Assembly: GCF_016888335.1 (NCBI RefSeq)
Contig: NZ_JAFEJG010000004.1
Span: 372,001 to 436,000, forward strand
DNA: 64,000 bases
Reading direction: 5' to 3'
From: Janibacter endophyticus
Lineage (GTDB): Bacteria; Actinomycetota; Actinomycetes; Actinomycetales; Dermatophilaceae
The notes under the pieces are model-generated. The model had not been told where the DNA came from and ran no database searches. It worked only from the letters and a program-made list of their open reading frames with translations. The translations under genes and the position numbers were made by a program. Of the stretch, positions 41,444 through 49,400 are shown piece by piece (the stretch's first letter is position 1; every line of letters begins with the position of its first letter).

Positions 41444-42003
41444 CGGGCACCCCCCTTCGTCCGGAGCTGGGCCAGGGCCCGGCTCGCGTTGGCACGGACC
41501 GTGCTCACGCCGATGCCCAGCGTGTCGGCGATCTCGGCGTCGCTGAGGTCCTCGAAGTACCGCAGCACGAGGACGGCACGCATCTTGGGCGGGAGCATCT
41601 CGAGGAGTCGCCACATGGCGTCCTGCCCGTCGACCTCCCGGGTGGGGTCGGTCGATGACTCGTCGAGCGCCACGACGTCAACCGGGTCGGTGGGTCGCTC
41701 GCCGTGCCACTTGCGCCGCCGCGAGGAGATGAACTTGTTGTTGAGCATCCTGCGCACGTAGGCGTAGGGGTGCTCGGAGGCGGCCACCCGGGACCACTTG
41801 CGGTGCACCTCGGCGAGCGTCTCCTGGAACAGGTCCTCGGCGTCCGCGTGGTTGCCGGTCACGAGGTAGGCCAGGCGGAGGAGCTGCTCGCCGCGCTCCT
41901 CGACGAAGCTCTCCAGGGTCAGCTCGCTCGACTCCTCGTCCACGAGGACCGGCGCCTGGGCAGCACGGGAGGCGGGACCCCCCGCCCGCCGCCCGATCGC
42001 CAT
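41440..42003 (-). CDS. ECF-type RNA polymerase sigma factor, SigE family
   Basis: A sigma factor of about 187 residues with region 2 (LRLAYLVTGNHADAEDLFQETLAEVHRKW, ASEHPYAYVRRMLNNKFISSRRRK) and region 4 (LPPKMRAVLVLRYFEDLSDAEIADTLGIGVSTVRANASRAL). GTG 42012 is an alternative start three codons upstream. It directs transcription under an unknown envelope or stress signal, with the coupled membrane protein as probable regulator. Confidence 0.92.
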   Translation of the reverse strand: MAIGRRAGGPASRAAQAPVLVDEESSELTLESFVEERGEQLLRLAYLVTGNHADAEDLFQETLAEVHRKWSRVAASEHPYAYVRRMLNNKFISSRRRKWHGERPTDPVDVVALDESSTDPTREVDGQDAMWRLLEMLPPKMRAVLVLRYFEDLSDAEIADTLGIGVSTVRANASRALAQLRTKGGAR

Positions 42004-42100
42004 CGTGGTCACATCCTGTAGACGCTGCCTCGGCCCTAGTTTGCTGCATCGAGGTGATCGGGGTCATCCGCGAGCCGACACGCTGCGTCCATCTGTGATC

Positions 42101-42113
42101 TATCGGACCGATA
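42101..42113. promoter_or_regulatory. perfect palindrome overlapping the padR promoter
   Basis: TATCGGACCGATA is a 13-bp perfect palindrome 10 bp upstream of the -10-like TAGACT, roughly where the -35 element would be. That position suits autorepression by the PadR protein. Confidence 0.55.
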
Positions 42114-42122
42114 TATCTGCGC

Positions 42123-42128
42123 TAGACT
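42123..42128 (+). promoter_or_regulatory. -10 element of the padR gene
   Basis: TAGACT lies 8 bp before GTG 42137, leaderless spacing. An internal GTG at 42164 has an AAAGGGGG ribosome-like site, so two translation modes are possible. Confidence 0.6.
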
Positions 42129-42136
42129 CGCGCCTC

Positions 42137-42724
42137 GTGCCTGAGACATCGAAAGGGGGCCGCGTGCGGCGCCGCCAGCTGCTGGACTTCGCCGTCCTCG
42201 GTCTCCTCCACGAGTCGCCCATGCACGGCTACGAGCTGCGGCGGCGGCTCAACGCGGCGCTCGGGACCTTCCGGGCGCTCTCATTCGGGACGCTGTACCC
42301 CTGCCTCAAGGCGCTCCTCGGCGGCGGTCTCATCGTCGAGGACAGCACGACCACCGCGCCCACCGGCAAGCGACCCCGCATCACCTACGCCCTCACTGAC
42401 GCCGGCCGGGAGGAGTTCGCCCGACAGGCGGCCCTCATCGACACGGCGGCCTGGGAGGACGACGGCTTCGACGTCCGGGTGGCCTTCTTCTCCCGGACCG
42501 ACCGGGAGATCCGGCTGCGGATCCTCGAGGGCCGACGGTCTCGTCTCGAGGAGAGGTTGGCGACGATGCGCAGCTCGTCTCAACGCTCCCGGGACCGCAT
42601 GGACTCCTGGACCGCCGCCCTCCAGCGGCACGCCGAGGACTCCACCGAGCGCGAGGTCCGATGGCTCACCGAGCTCATCGACGCCGAGCACCAACCAGGA
42701 CGGTCCGGCACCACCCAGGCCTGA
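42137..42724 (+). CDS. PadR-family transcriptional regulator
   Basis: A regulator of about 195 residues with the PadR winged helix (LLDFAVLGLLHESPMHGYELRRRL, FGTLYPCLKALLGGGLIVED, RPRITYALTDAGREEFARQAAL) and a C-terminal dimerisation helix pair. A PadR gene next to ino1 is a conserved pairing (as with M. tuberculosis Rv0047c beside ino1). It may control inositol-phosphate synthesis. The start could be GTG 42137 (leaderless) or GTG 42164. Confidence 0.9.
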   Translation: MPETSKGGRVRRRQLLDFAVLGLLHESPMHGYELRRRLNAALGTFRALSFGTLYPCLKALLGGGLIVEDSTTTAPTGKRPRITYALTDAGREEFARQAALIDTAAWEDDGFDVRVAFFSRTDREIRLRILEGRRSRLEERLATMRSSSQRSRDRMDSWTAALQRHAEDSTEREVRWLTELIDAEHQPGRSGTTQA

Positions 42725-42766
42725 CCGCCCCCTTCGCAGACCCTGAAGAAAACTAAGGAGCACCAC

Positions 42767-43858
42767 ATGAGTTCCATCCGCGTCGCGATCGTCGGCGTCG
42801 GCAACTGCGCCAGCTCGCTGGTCCAGGGTGTCGAGTACTACAAGGACGCCGCCGCGGACGCCCAGGTCCCGGGGCTGATGCACGTGCAGTTCGGCGACTA
42901 CCACGTCTCCGACGTCGAGTTCGTCGCCGCCTTCGACGTCGACGACAAGAAGGTCGGCAAGGACCTCGCCGAGGCGATCAACGCCAGCGAGAACAACACG
43001 ATCAAGATCGCCGACGTCCCGACCTCGGGCGTCGAGGTCCAGCGCGGCCCGACCCTCGACGGCATCGGCAAGTACTACGCGATGACGATCGACGAGTCGC
43101 CCCGCGAGCCCGTGGACGTGGTCCAGGCGCTCAAGGACGCCGAGGTCGACGTCATGGTCTCCTACCTCCCGGTGGGCTCCGAGGAGGCCGACAAGTTCTA
43201 CGCCCAGTGCGCGATCGACGCGGGTGTCGCCTTCGTCAACGCCCTGCCCGTCTTCATCGCCTCCGACCCCGTGTGGGCCAAGAAGTTCGAGGACGCCGGC
43301 GTCCCGATCATCGGTGACGACATCAAGAGCCAGGTCGGCGCGACGATCACCCACCGCGTCATGGCCAAGCTCTTCGAGCAGCGCGGCGTCGTCCTCGACC
43401 GCACCTACCAGCTCAACGTCGGCGGCAACATGGACTTCAAGAACATGCTCGAGCGGGAGCGCCTGGAGTCCAAGAAGGTCTCCAAGACCCAGGCCGTCAC
43501 CTCGAACCTCGAGGGCCCGCTCGCCGGCAAGATCGACGACAAGAACGTCCACATCGGCCCGTCGGACTACGTCGCGTGGCTCGACGACCGCAAGTGGGCC
43601 TACGTCCGCCTCGAGGGTCGCGCCTTCGGCGACGTCCCGCTCAACCTCGAGTACAAGCTCGAGGTCTGGGACTCCCCGAACAGCGCCGGCATCATCATCG
43701 ACGCGATCCGGGCGGCGAAGATCGCCAAGGACCGTGGCGTCGGCGGTGCGCTCCTCTCCGCGAGCTCGTACCTCATGAAGTCGCCGCCGGAGCAGCGCGA
43801 GGACACCCTCGGCCGCGAGATGCTCGAGGCCTTCATCTCGGGGGTCGAGGAGCGCTGA
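42767..43858 (+). CDS. ino1: inositol-3-phosphate synthase
   Basis: This 363-residue enzyme starts at ATG 42767. The NAD motif is [16 protein letters not shown]. Typical segments are [48 protein letters not shown] and [13 protein letters not shown], plus a conserved Lys-rich active-site region ([13 protein letters not shown]). It converts glucose-6-phosphate to inositol-1-phosphate for mycothiol and phosphatidylinositol. It lies 42 bp after padR. Mycothiol supply is relevant to the sulfur and redox genes elsewhere in this window. Confidence 0.96.
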   Translation: MSSIRVAIVGVGNCASSLVQGVEYYKDAAADAQVPGLMHVQFGDYHVSDVEFVAAFDVDDKKVGKDLAEAINASENNTIKIADVPTSGVEVQRGPTLDGIGKYYAMTIDESPREPVDVVQALKDAEVDVMVSYLPVGSEEADKFYAQCAIDAGVAFVNALPVFIASDPVWAKKFEDAGVPIIGDDIKSQVGATITHRVMAKLFEQRGVVLDRTYQLNVGGNMDFKNMLERERLESKKVSKTQAVTSNLEGPLAGKIDDKNVHIGPSDYVAWLDDRKWAYVRLEGRAFGDVPLNLEYKLEVWDSPNSAGIIIDAIRAAKIAKDRGVGGALLSASSYLMKSPPEQREDTLGREMLEAFISGVEER

Positions 43859-43875
43859 GGCACTGAGCTCGGCCC

Positions 43876-43881
43876 TAGACT
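43876..43881 (+). promoter_or_regulatory. -10 element of a probable leaderless transcript
   Basis: TAGACT is 7 bp before ATG 43889. There is no ribosome-binding sequence between. Confidence 0.6.
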
Positions 43882-43888
43882 CTGTGGC

Positions 43889-44107
43889 ATGAGTCACGTC
43901 GTCGAGTCCGAGCTCGTTGCCAACGTCATCGCCGTCCAGGTCGCCGAGGGTCAGCGGGTCGAGCCCGGTACCGAGCTCGTCCTCCTCGAGTCGATGAAGA
44001 TGGAGATCCCGGTCCTCGCGCCGCTCGCCGGCACGGTCGGCGCGGTGCGGGTGGCCGTGGGTGACGTCGTCCAGGAGGGCGAGACGCTCGTCGTCCTCGA
44101 CGACTGA
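43889..44107 (+). CDS. biotin/lipoyl-attachment carrier protein
   Basis: A 72-residue single-domain carrier with the biotinylation motif ESMKMEIP (Lys37 region) and the flattened-barrel repeats LVANVIAVQVAEGQRVEPG and VGAVRVAVGDVVQEGETLVVL. It would be biotinylated and serve an acyl-CoA carboxylase. No carboxylase subunit is adjacent. It has its own leaderless promoter and a strong terminator. Confidence 0.9.
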   Translation: MSHVVESELVANVIAVQVAEGQRVEPGTELVLLESMKMEIPVLAPLAGTVGAVRVAVGDVVQEGETLVVLDD

Positions 44108-44123
44108 GCGTCGGGCGGGCAGG

Positions 44124-44160
44124 ACGAAGGGGTTCGGACCAGTGGTCCGAACCCCTTCGT
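44124..44160. terminator. bidirectional hairpin terminator
   Basis: ACGAAGGGGTTCGGACC (44124-44140) and GGTCCGAACCCCTTCGT (44144-44160) form a perfect 17-bp stem with a 3-base loop. It separates the carrier gene from the convergent WXG100 gene. Confidence 0.9.
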
Positions 44161-44175
44161 CGTGCGCCGACTGGA

Positions 44176-44454
44176 TCAGCCGTTGTCGTTCTCGGAGCGG
44201 CGGTCCTGGGCGTCCGCCTGGGTGTTCGCGGCCTTCGCGAACCTCTGCAGCTCGGTGGCGACGAGGTCGATCTTCTTCTTGGCCTTCGCCCACTCGTTCT
44301 GGAACTGGTCGCTGTCCGGACCGAGCCAGTCCTGCTTGAGCTGCCCGGCGACCTTCTGCGCCTCGCTGCCCTTGGCCTCGATCTCGCTGGCCTTCGTCTT
44401 GATGATCGCGGCCGACGCGCGGACCTTGGTGGTCTGCATTCCCTGCTGAAGCAT
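44176..44454 (-). CDS. WXG100-family protein (second of a pair)
   Basis: A 92-residue all-helical protein with a hairpin turn W-L-G (DWLGPDSDQFQNEW) between two long helices, as in WXG100/ESAT-6 substrates of type VII secretion. The C-terminal tail is charged and short; no clear YxxxD/E export signal is visible. It lies 52 bp downstream of its paralog. It probably dimerises with the paralog and is exported by the EssC-like ATPase encoded upstream. Confidence 0.9.
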   Translation of the reverse strand: MLQQGMQTTKVRASAAIIKTKASEIEAKGSEAQKVAGQLKQDWLGPDSDQFQNEWAKAKKKIDLVATELQRFAKAANTQADAQDRRSENDNG

Positions 44455-44506
44455 GTTCTTCTCCCCTGTGGTCTAGGTGGGTCGCTGGTGGGTGGTCGTC
44501 AGCTGG

Positions 44507-44782
44507 TCAGCTGGCAGACTCGGTCTTCTGGCCCTTGGCGTTGCGCTCGACCTTGTCGGCCATGTCCTCGAGGAGCTTGATGGCAGCCTCGATCTTCGTC
44601 TTGTGCTCGCCGTCCCACTCCTTGACGAACTTCTTCGAGTCGTCACCGTTCCAGTTGCTGTCGATCTCGCGGACCTCCTTGTCGAGGGCCGTCTGGATCT
44701 TCCGCAGCTCCGCGGCGATCCGGTCGAGGTCGCGACCTTCCCGGACGACCTCGGCGACGTTCATGCCCTTCCAACCGTTCAT
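44507..44782 (-). CDS. WXG100-family protein (first of a pair)
   Basis: A 91-residue protein with W-N-G at the turn (NWNGDDSKKFVKEWDGEH) between two amphipathic helices. It starts at ATG 44782 behind AAGGAG with 6-bp spacing. It has a separate promoter region of about 160 bp, containing a perfect palindrome, after the EssC-like gene. Confidence 0.92.
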   Translation of the reverse strand: MNGWKGMNVAEVVREGRDLDRIAAELRKIQTALDKEVREIDSNWNGDDSKKFVKEWDGEHKTKIEAAIKLLEDMADKVERNAKGQKTESAS

Positions 44783-44896
44783 GCGAGTCTCCTTCTCAGA
44801 GGTGGGCGGCGCCTGCCGCTCCAGTTCTGGTGGTCGGCCTTGGGGCCGTCCCCCTGCTTGTGCTCATCACACTATGTCGATGTCCAGACGAGTGGA

Positions 44897-44914
44897 ATGG
44901 GGAGCACTCCCCAT
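44897..44914. promoter_or_regulatory. 18-bp perfect palindrome upstream of the WXG100 pair
   Basis: ATGGGGAGCACTCCCCAT is a perfect inverted repeat, and CTCCCCAT repeats at 44918-44925. On the minus strand a TTCCAC -35-like and a TAGTGT -10-like element (44874-44869) spaced 17 bp lie just downstream, so the palindrome sits immediately upstream of a probable wxg promoter. It is a likely operator; regulator unknown. Confidence 0.55.
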
Positions 44915-44942
44915 CAGCTCCCCATCGCCGACGGTGTGCTGA

Positions 44943-47900
44943 TCAGACCCTTCCGTCTCGCGACTCTCCTTGTGCAGCAGCGTCTTTCAACCCAGGGAGG
45001 GCGACCTGCACGAGGTCCTGCTGGCCGCGCTGGACGATGAATCCCCGCCCCTCCGGAGCGCCTGTGGCGTTGAAGGCGGGGAAGGACGCCCGGAAGATCA
45101 CCGAGGCGTCCCCCTCGTCGGGGTGCAGGATGAGCCCGGAGCGCGAGGCCCGGAGCATCCCGGGCAGGCCGTAGCCGGAGTTGAAGAACCCGCTGTCACC
45201 CTCGGCGACGACGAGGTGCTCGGAGTCGAGGGCGCGCTTGACGACCTTCTCGATCTTGTCCTCCGCCATGGAGTCACCGAGGTCGTTGACCTTCTCGAGG
45301 AAGATCGCGACCCGACCGGAGACCTCGTCGTCCTGGTAGCGCATCACGAGATCGCCGGCGGCCTCGATGATGTCGTCCTCGGTGGTCGCGGTGACGGTCC
45401 AGCCCGGGAGGTCGAGGAGCTCGGAGCGCTTGCGCAGCGTGTAGAGGTGCACCTCGTCGACAGCGCCGCATCGGCGCAGCGCCTCGAAGACGGTCGCCAC
45501 GGCGGTCGTCCGGCCGCTGCCCGACTGGCCGGTGATGACGAAGCCGCCGCTCGGCTCGAGACCCACCGGCGCGAGCTCGCGGGCCCCCACCCCGACGACG
45601 ACCTGGCCGCCGGGGGTGCGCTCCGGCAGCTCGGCGAGGGCGACCCGCTCGGTGAGCGAGCCGATCTCGGGTGCCTCCGCAGCCCCGGCCCGGCGCATCG
45701 TGCGGGCGAAACCCTCGACGGCGCGGGCCTGGTCCATGACGGTCTGGGTGCCGCCGAGGACGGCGCACTGGACCTCGCGGCCGTTGTACAGCGCGCGTCC
45801 TGGCGGGGAGGCCTGCGTGAGGACGTCCGAAGGGGCGTCGAAGCTGCTGTAGTCGTCGGCGCTGGCCATCCGCAGGATGATGCGGCTCTGGACCGAGGAG
45901 CCGAGCTGGTTGGGCAGACCCGTGCGCTGGTCGACGCTGAGGACGAAGTGGACACCGACGGGGCGGCCGTCGGAGAGCAGCGCCTGGAAGAGGTCGATCC
46001 AGTGCGTCATCCGGGGACCCTCGTAGATCTGTCGGAAGGCGACCAGACCGTCGAGGAGCACGAGGATCCGGGGTTCGTCCTGCTCGCCCGTGAGGCGTCG
46101 GTACTCGGTGATGCTGGCCGCGTTGGCCGCGCTGTAACGCGCGGCACGCTCGTCGATCGTCTGCCGGAGCGTGCGCAGCAGCCGGGCCACCCGCTCGTGG
46201 TCGGCACCGTTGATGATGCTGCCGACGTGCGGGAGCGACTCGAGCATCGTCAGGCCGCGGTTGCCGAAGTCGAGCCCGTAGACATGGCACGGTCCGCCTC
46301 GGACGGTGAAGCCGGCCGCCACCGCGAAGGTCCGCAGGAGGGCGGACTTGCCGGATCCCGAGGCGCCGAAGACCGCGAGGTTGCCCTCGAGGTCGGGGCG
46401 GAAGGAGACGGTCGGCTGCTGCTGACGGTCCGGGTCGTCGAGCACCCCGAAGACGAGGTTGTCGTCACGACGCCCGGTCGGGAGCTCGGCGAGGTCGTAC
46501 ACGTCGAGCATGTCCGGGAGCCACGGCTTGCGCGGCTCGGGGATCTGCGCGAGCTCGCTGGCGGCACCGATCGTCTGCACGAGGCGCTGGATGTCCGTCG
46601 GACCGCGGTCCTCCTGCTCGATCGCGATCTGCTCCTCCGGGCTCACCGGGGGCAGCTCCCACTGCCGGGGGGTCCCGAAGGTGAGGGTCTCGACCCGGAT
46701 GTCCGCCGGGGGCGGCGCGTCCGACGTCCAGCCGCCCGCGTAGCCGGACTGGAAGGGGACGAGGCGGCCCGGTCCCGACTTCGCCATCCCACGGCCCGGG
46801 ATGGCCGGGTCGAAGAAGGCCGCCTCCGGCGTCCCGAGCACGTCGTCGGAGTCGGACTCGTCGGCCATCCGCAGGGCGATCCTCAGGTTGGTGTTGGCCC
46901 GGAGGTTGTCCTTGATGACGCCGGCCGGCCGCTGGGTCGCGAGGATGAGGTGGATGCCTAGCGAGCGGCCACGCTGAGCGATGTTCACGACGCCGTCGAC
47001 GAAGTCCGGGACCTCCTGCACCAGGGCCGCGAACTCGTCGACGATGATGATCAGGCTCGGTGGCGCCTCGACCTCACCGCGCCGCTCGAGCTCGACGAGG
47101 TCCTTCGCCCGGTGGCGCTCGAGCAGGTGCTCGCGGTGGTGCAGCTCCGCCGAGAGCGAGGCGAGCGCCCGGCGCACGAGGTGCGGGCTGAGGTCGGTGA
47201 CCATCCCCACGGTGTGCGGGAGGTTGACGCAGTCACGGAAGGCCGAGCCGCCCTTGTAGTCCACGAGGAGGAAGGTCACCCGCTGCGGGGAGTGGGCCGA
47301 CGCCATGCCGAGGATCCAGGCCTGCAGGGTCTCGGACTTGCCGGCGCCCGTCGTCCCACCGACGAGGGCGTGCGGGCCGTCGGTGCGCAGGTCGAGGGAG
47401 TAGGTGCCCTGGCTGCTCTGACCGAGGATCGCCCGCAGGGAGCCCGGCTTCTTCACCGGGTGGGCGGGCGCGTAGGGCCCGGTGAGGATCGAGCGGTTCT
47501 CTCCCCAGCGCTCGACGACGGCCGCCTCGCTCGTCGCGAGCTCCGGTCCGACGAGGGTGAGGAAGGAGACGGACCGGGGCAGGTCGGAGTCGTCGGAGAC
47601 CAGCGCACCGGCATCCGTGGAGGCGGACATCTTCCGGGCCAGCCGGCCGGCGCTCTCCGCGTCCATCCGGTCGGCCTCGACCGGCACGACGATGGTGGCG
47701 TCGCCGACGAAGCCGACCAGGGCTGCGCCGTCCTGACCGATCTCGACGTAGGTGCGGCAGGCCGCGGGGAGCTGGTCGGTGACCGGGGAGACCCAGATGA
47801 GGGCGATCCCCCGGCGGTACGCGGCCTCGGCGAGCGTCACGAGCCGGGCGCGCGAGACCGGTGCGTCGTTCTCGACGACGAGCACCATGTGCACCCCGCC

Positions 47901-49400
47901 CTCGGCGACGTACGGCTGGCCGGTCTCCGGCTGGGTCTTCGCGGCCGGGAGGGCCTCCTCGATCTCCTCGAGCAGCGCCGCGGCTGCCTGCGCCGAGGCC
48001 GCGGTGTGCCGCACGCTCACGGGGCTGTGCACCGAGCTGACGTGCGGGAGCCACTTGAGCCAGGCCCAGTCCGCGGCGGTGGTCGTCGAGGTGATCGCCC
48101 CGATGATGATCTCCGCCGGAGAGTGCAGCGCCGCAGCCTGGACGACGAGGGCGCGCGCGACGTCGAGGGCCTGGGCCCGCGGGCCCGAGACGCCGATCGC
48201 ACCGTGGTGCATGGGCTCGCCGAGGACGGGGACGGACCCGACGGTCGAGAGACCCTCCATCTGTCGTGAGAGCTCCAGCCACGCCTCGGCCTTGCTCCGG
48301 CCGATGGTCGGCATCTCGATCGTCGAGCGGCTGGGCAGATCGGCCAGGCCGAGCCGGAGCTCGAGGAAGCCTGGCTCGCCGGGCCGGCGGCTCCACGTGA
48401 GCGGTGCGTGCCGCTCGGCCGCCTCCAGCGCCTCCCGGGCGCTCGGGTTCTCGCGCCGCCGGGACTCCTCCTCCACGGCCTGGTCACCCTCGATGTCCTC
48501 GACGAGGAAGCCCACGTCCTCACGGAAGTCCTTCATCGCCTCCTCGAAGTCGAGGCGGTTCGAGCGGCGGGCCTCGTAGTTCATCGCCACGTACATCAGC
48601 GGCATCATGAGCATGAAGATCAGCGAGAAGGGCGAGCGCGTGAAGGTGAACATCATCATGCCCATGAGGACCGGGATGAGCATGATCGCCCACGGCATCC
48701 GCGGCGGCTTGCCACGCTCCGGCAGCTCCGGCAGGGCATAGGTCTTGCCCGCGTAGATCGGGTTGATCACCGGCGACCGGCTGAAGGCGAGGAGCCCACC
48801 CTCGGCACGGGTGATGGACGCTGCCACTCCCCCGGTGCCGCTCACCCGCAGGCTCGTCTCGCCGAGGGTCACCACGTCGTCCTCGCCGAGCACCGCACGC
48901 TCGACCTGCTCGTCGCTGACGAGGATCCCGTTGGAGCTGCCGAGGTCCGCGACCTCGATCTGGTCGCCGACGACGATCTTGGCGTGGCGCCGAGAGACGG
49001 ACTGGTCGCTCAGCTGCACCTCGCAGCCGCGGCCCCGTCCGATGTACGCGGACCCGCCGGCCAGCGAGTACTCGCGGCCCTCGTCGGGACCCGAGATGAC
49101 GACGACCTTCGCCGCCACCCGGTTGGGGTCGGTGTAGCCGGCCGTGCGCCGGGTCACCGACACCCTGGAGCCGGACGTCAGCCCGCTCTCGGAGACCGTC
49201 GCCCGCGGGTCCATCGCCCGGTGGCTCTCGTCGACGAGCGCGAGGGTGTGCTCACCCGTCGGCAGGCGCGAGCCCGACCCTCGGGAGGGGTGGACGGCGA
49301 CCAGGTGGTCGGCCAGCTGCCCCACCGTGGTCTGGCTGTCGAGCGTGATCGCGAGATCCGTCGGGTCACCCGACCCCTCGAGGGTCAGCTTGAGCTTCAT
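44943..49400 (-). CDS. EssC/FtsK-type type VII secretion ATPase with N-terminal FHA domain
   Basis: This 1485-residue protein starts at ATG 49400, overlapping the previous stop by 4 bp. It has an N-terminal beta-grasp-like region (1-85), an FHA domain (about 97-187; SRRHA 136-140, SSNG 155-158), two membrane helices (about 236-275), and three FtsK/SpoIIIE motors. Walker A of motor 1 is GGTTGAGKS (Lys688) with LIIIVDEFAAL; motor 2 is GASGSGKS (Lys1018). Motor 3 has GQSGSGRTT with Arg for Lys near residue 1300, so it is probably inactive. It would drive export of the WXG100 pair and perhaps other substrates. The FHA domain can read phospho-Thr made by the cluster kinase. Confidence 0.93.
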   Translation of the reverse strand: MKLKLTLEGSGDPTDLAITLDSQTTVGQLADHLVAVHPSRGSGSRLPTGEHTLALVDESHRAMDPRATVSESGLTSGSRVSVTRRTAGYTDPNRVAAKVVVISGPDEGREYSLAGGSAYIGRGRGCEVQLSDQSVSRRHAKIVVGDQIEVADLGSSNGILVSDEQVERAVLGEDDVVTLGETSLRVSGTGGVAASITRAEGGLLAFSRSPVINPIYAGKTYALPELPERGKPPRMPWAIMLIPVLMGMMMFTFTRSPFSLIFMLMMPLMYVAMNYEARRSNRLDFEEAMKDFREDVGFLVEDIEGDQAVEEESRRRENPSAREALEAAERHAPLTWSRRPGEPGFLELRLGLADLPSRSTIEMPTIGRSKAEAWLELSRQMEGLSTVGSVPVLGEPMHHGAIGVSGPRAQALDVARALVVQAAALHSPAEIIIGAITSTTTAADWAWLKWLPHVSSVHSPVSVRHTAASAQAAAALLEEIEEALPAAKTQPETGQPYVAEGGVHMVLVVENDAPVSRARLVTLAEAAYRRGIALIWVSPVTDQLPAACRTYVEIGQDGAALVGFVGDATIVVPVEADRMDAESAGRLARKMSASTDAGALVSDDSDLPRSVSFLTLVGPELATSEAAVVERWGENRSILTGPYAPAHPVKKPGSLRAILGQSSQGTYSLDLRTDGPHALVGGTTGAGKSETLQAWILGMASAHSPQRVTFLLVDYKGGSAFRDCVNLPHTVGMVTDLSPHLVRRALASLSAELHHREHLLERHRAKDLVELERRGEVEAPPSLIIIVDEFAALVQEVPDFVDGVVNIAQRGRSLGIHLILATQRPAGVIKDNLRANTNLRIALRMADESDSDDVLGTPEAAFFDPAIPGRGMAKSGPGRLVPFQSGYAGGWTSDAPPPADIRVETLTFGTPRQWELPPVSPEEQIAIEQEDRGPTDIQRLVQTIGAASELAQIPEPRKPWLPDMLDVYDLAELPTGRRDDNLVFGVLDDPDRQQQPTVSFRPDLEGNLAVFGASGSGKSALLRTFAVAAGFTVRGGPCHVYGLDFGNRGLTMLESLPHVGSIINGADHERVARLLRTLRQTIDERAARYSAANAASITEYRRLTGEQDEPRILVLLDGLVAFRQIYEGPRMTHWIDLFQALLSDGRPVGVHFVLSVDQRTGLPNQLGSSVQSRIILRMASADDYSSFDAPSDVLTQASPPGRALYNGREVQCAVLGGTQTVMDQARAVEGFARTMRRAGAAEAPEIGSLTERVALAELPERTPGGQVVVGVGARELAPVGLEPSGGFVITGQSGSGRTTAVATVFEALRRCGAVDEVHLYTLRKRSELLDLPGWTVTATTEDDIIEAAGDLVMRYQDDEVSGRVAIFLEKVNDLGDSMAEDKIEKVVKRALDSEHLVVAEGDSGFFNSGYGLPGMLRASRSGLILHPDEGDASVIFRASFPAFNATGAPEGRGFIVQRGQQDLVQVALPGLKDAAAQGESRDGRV

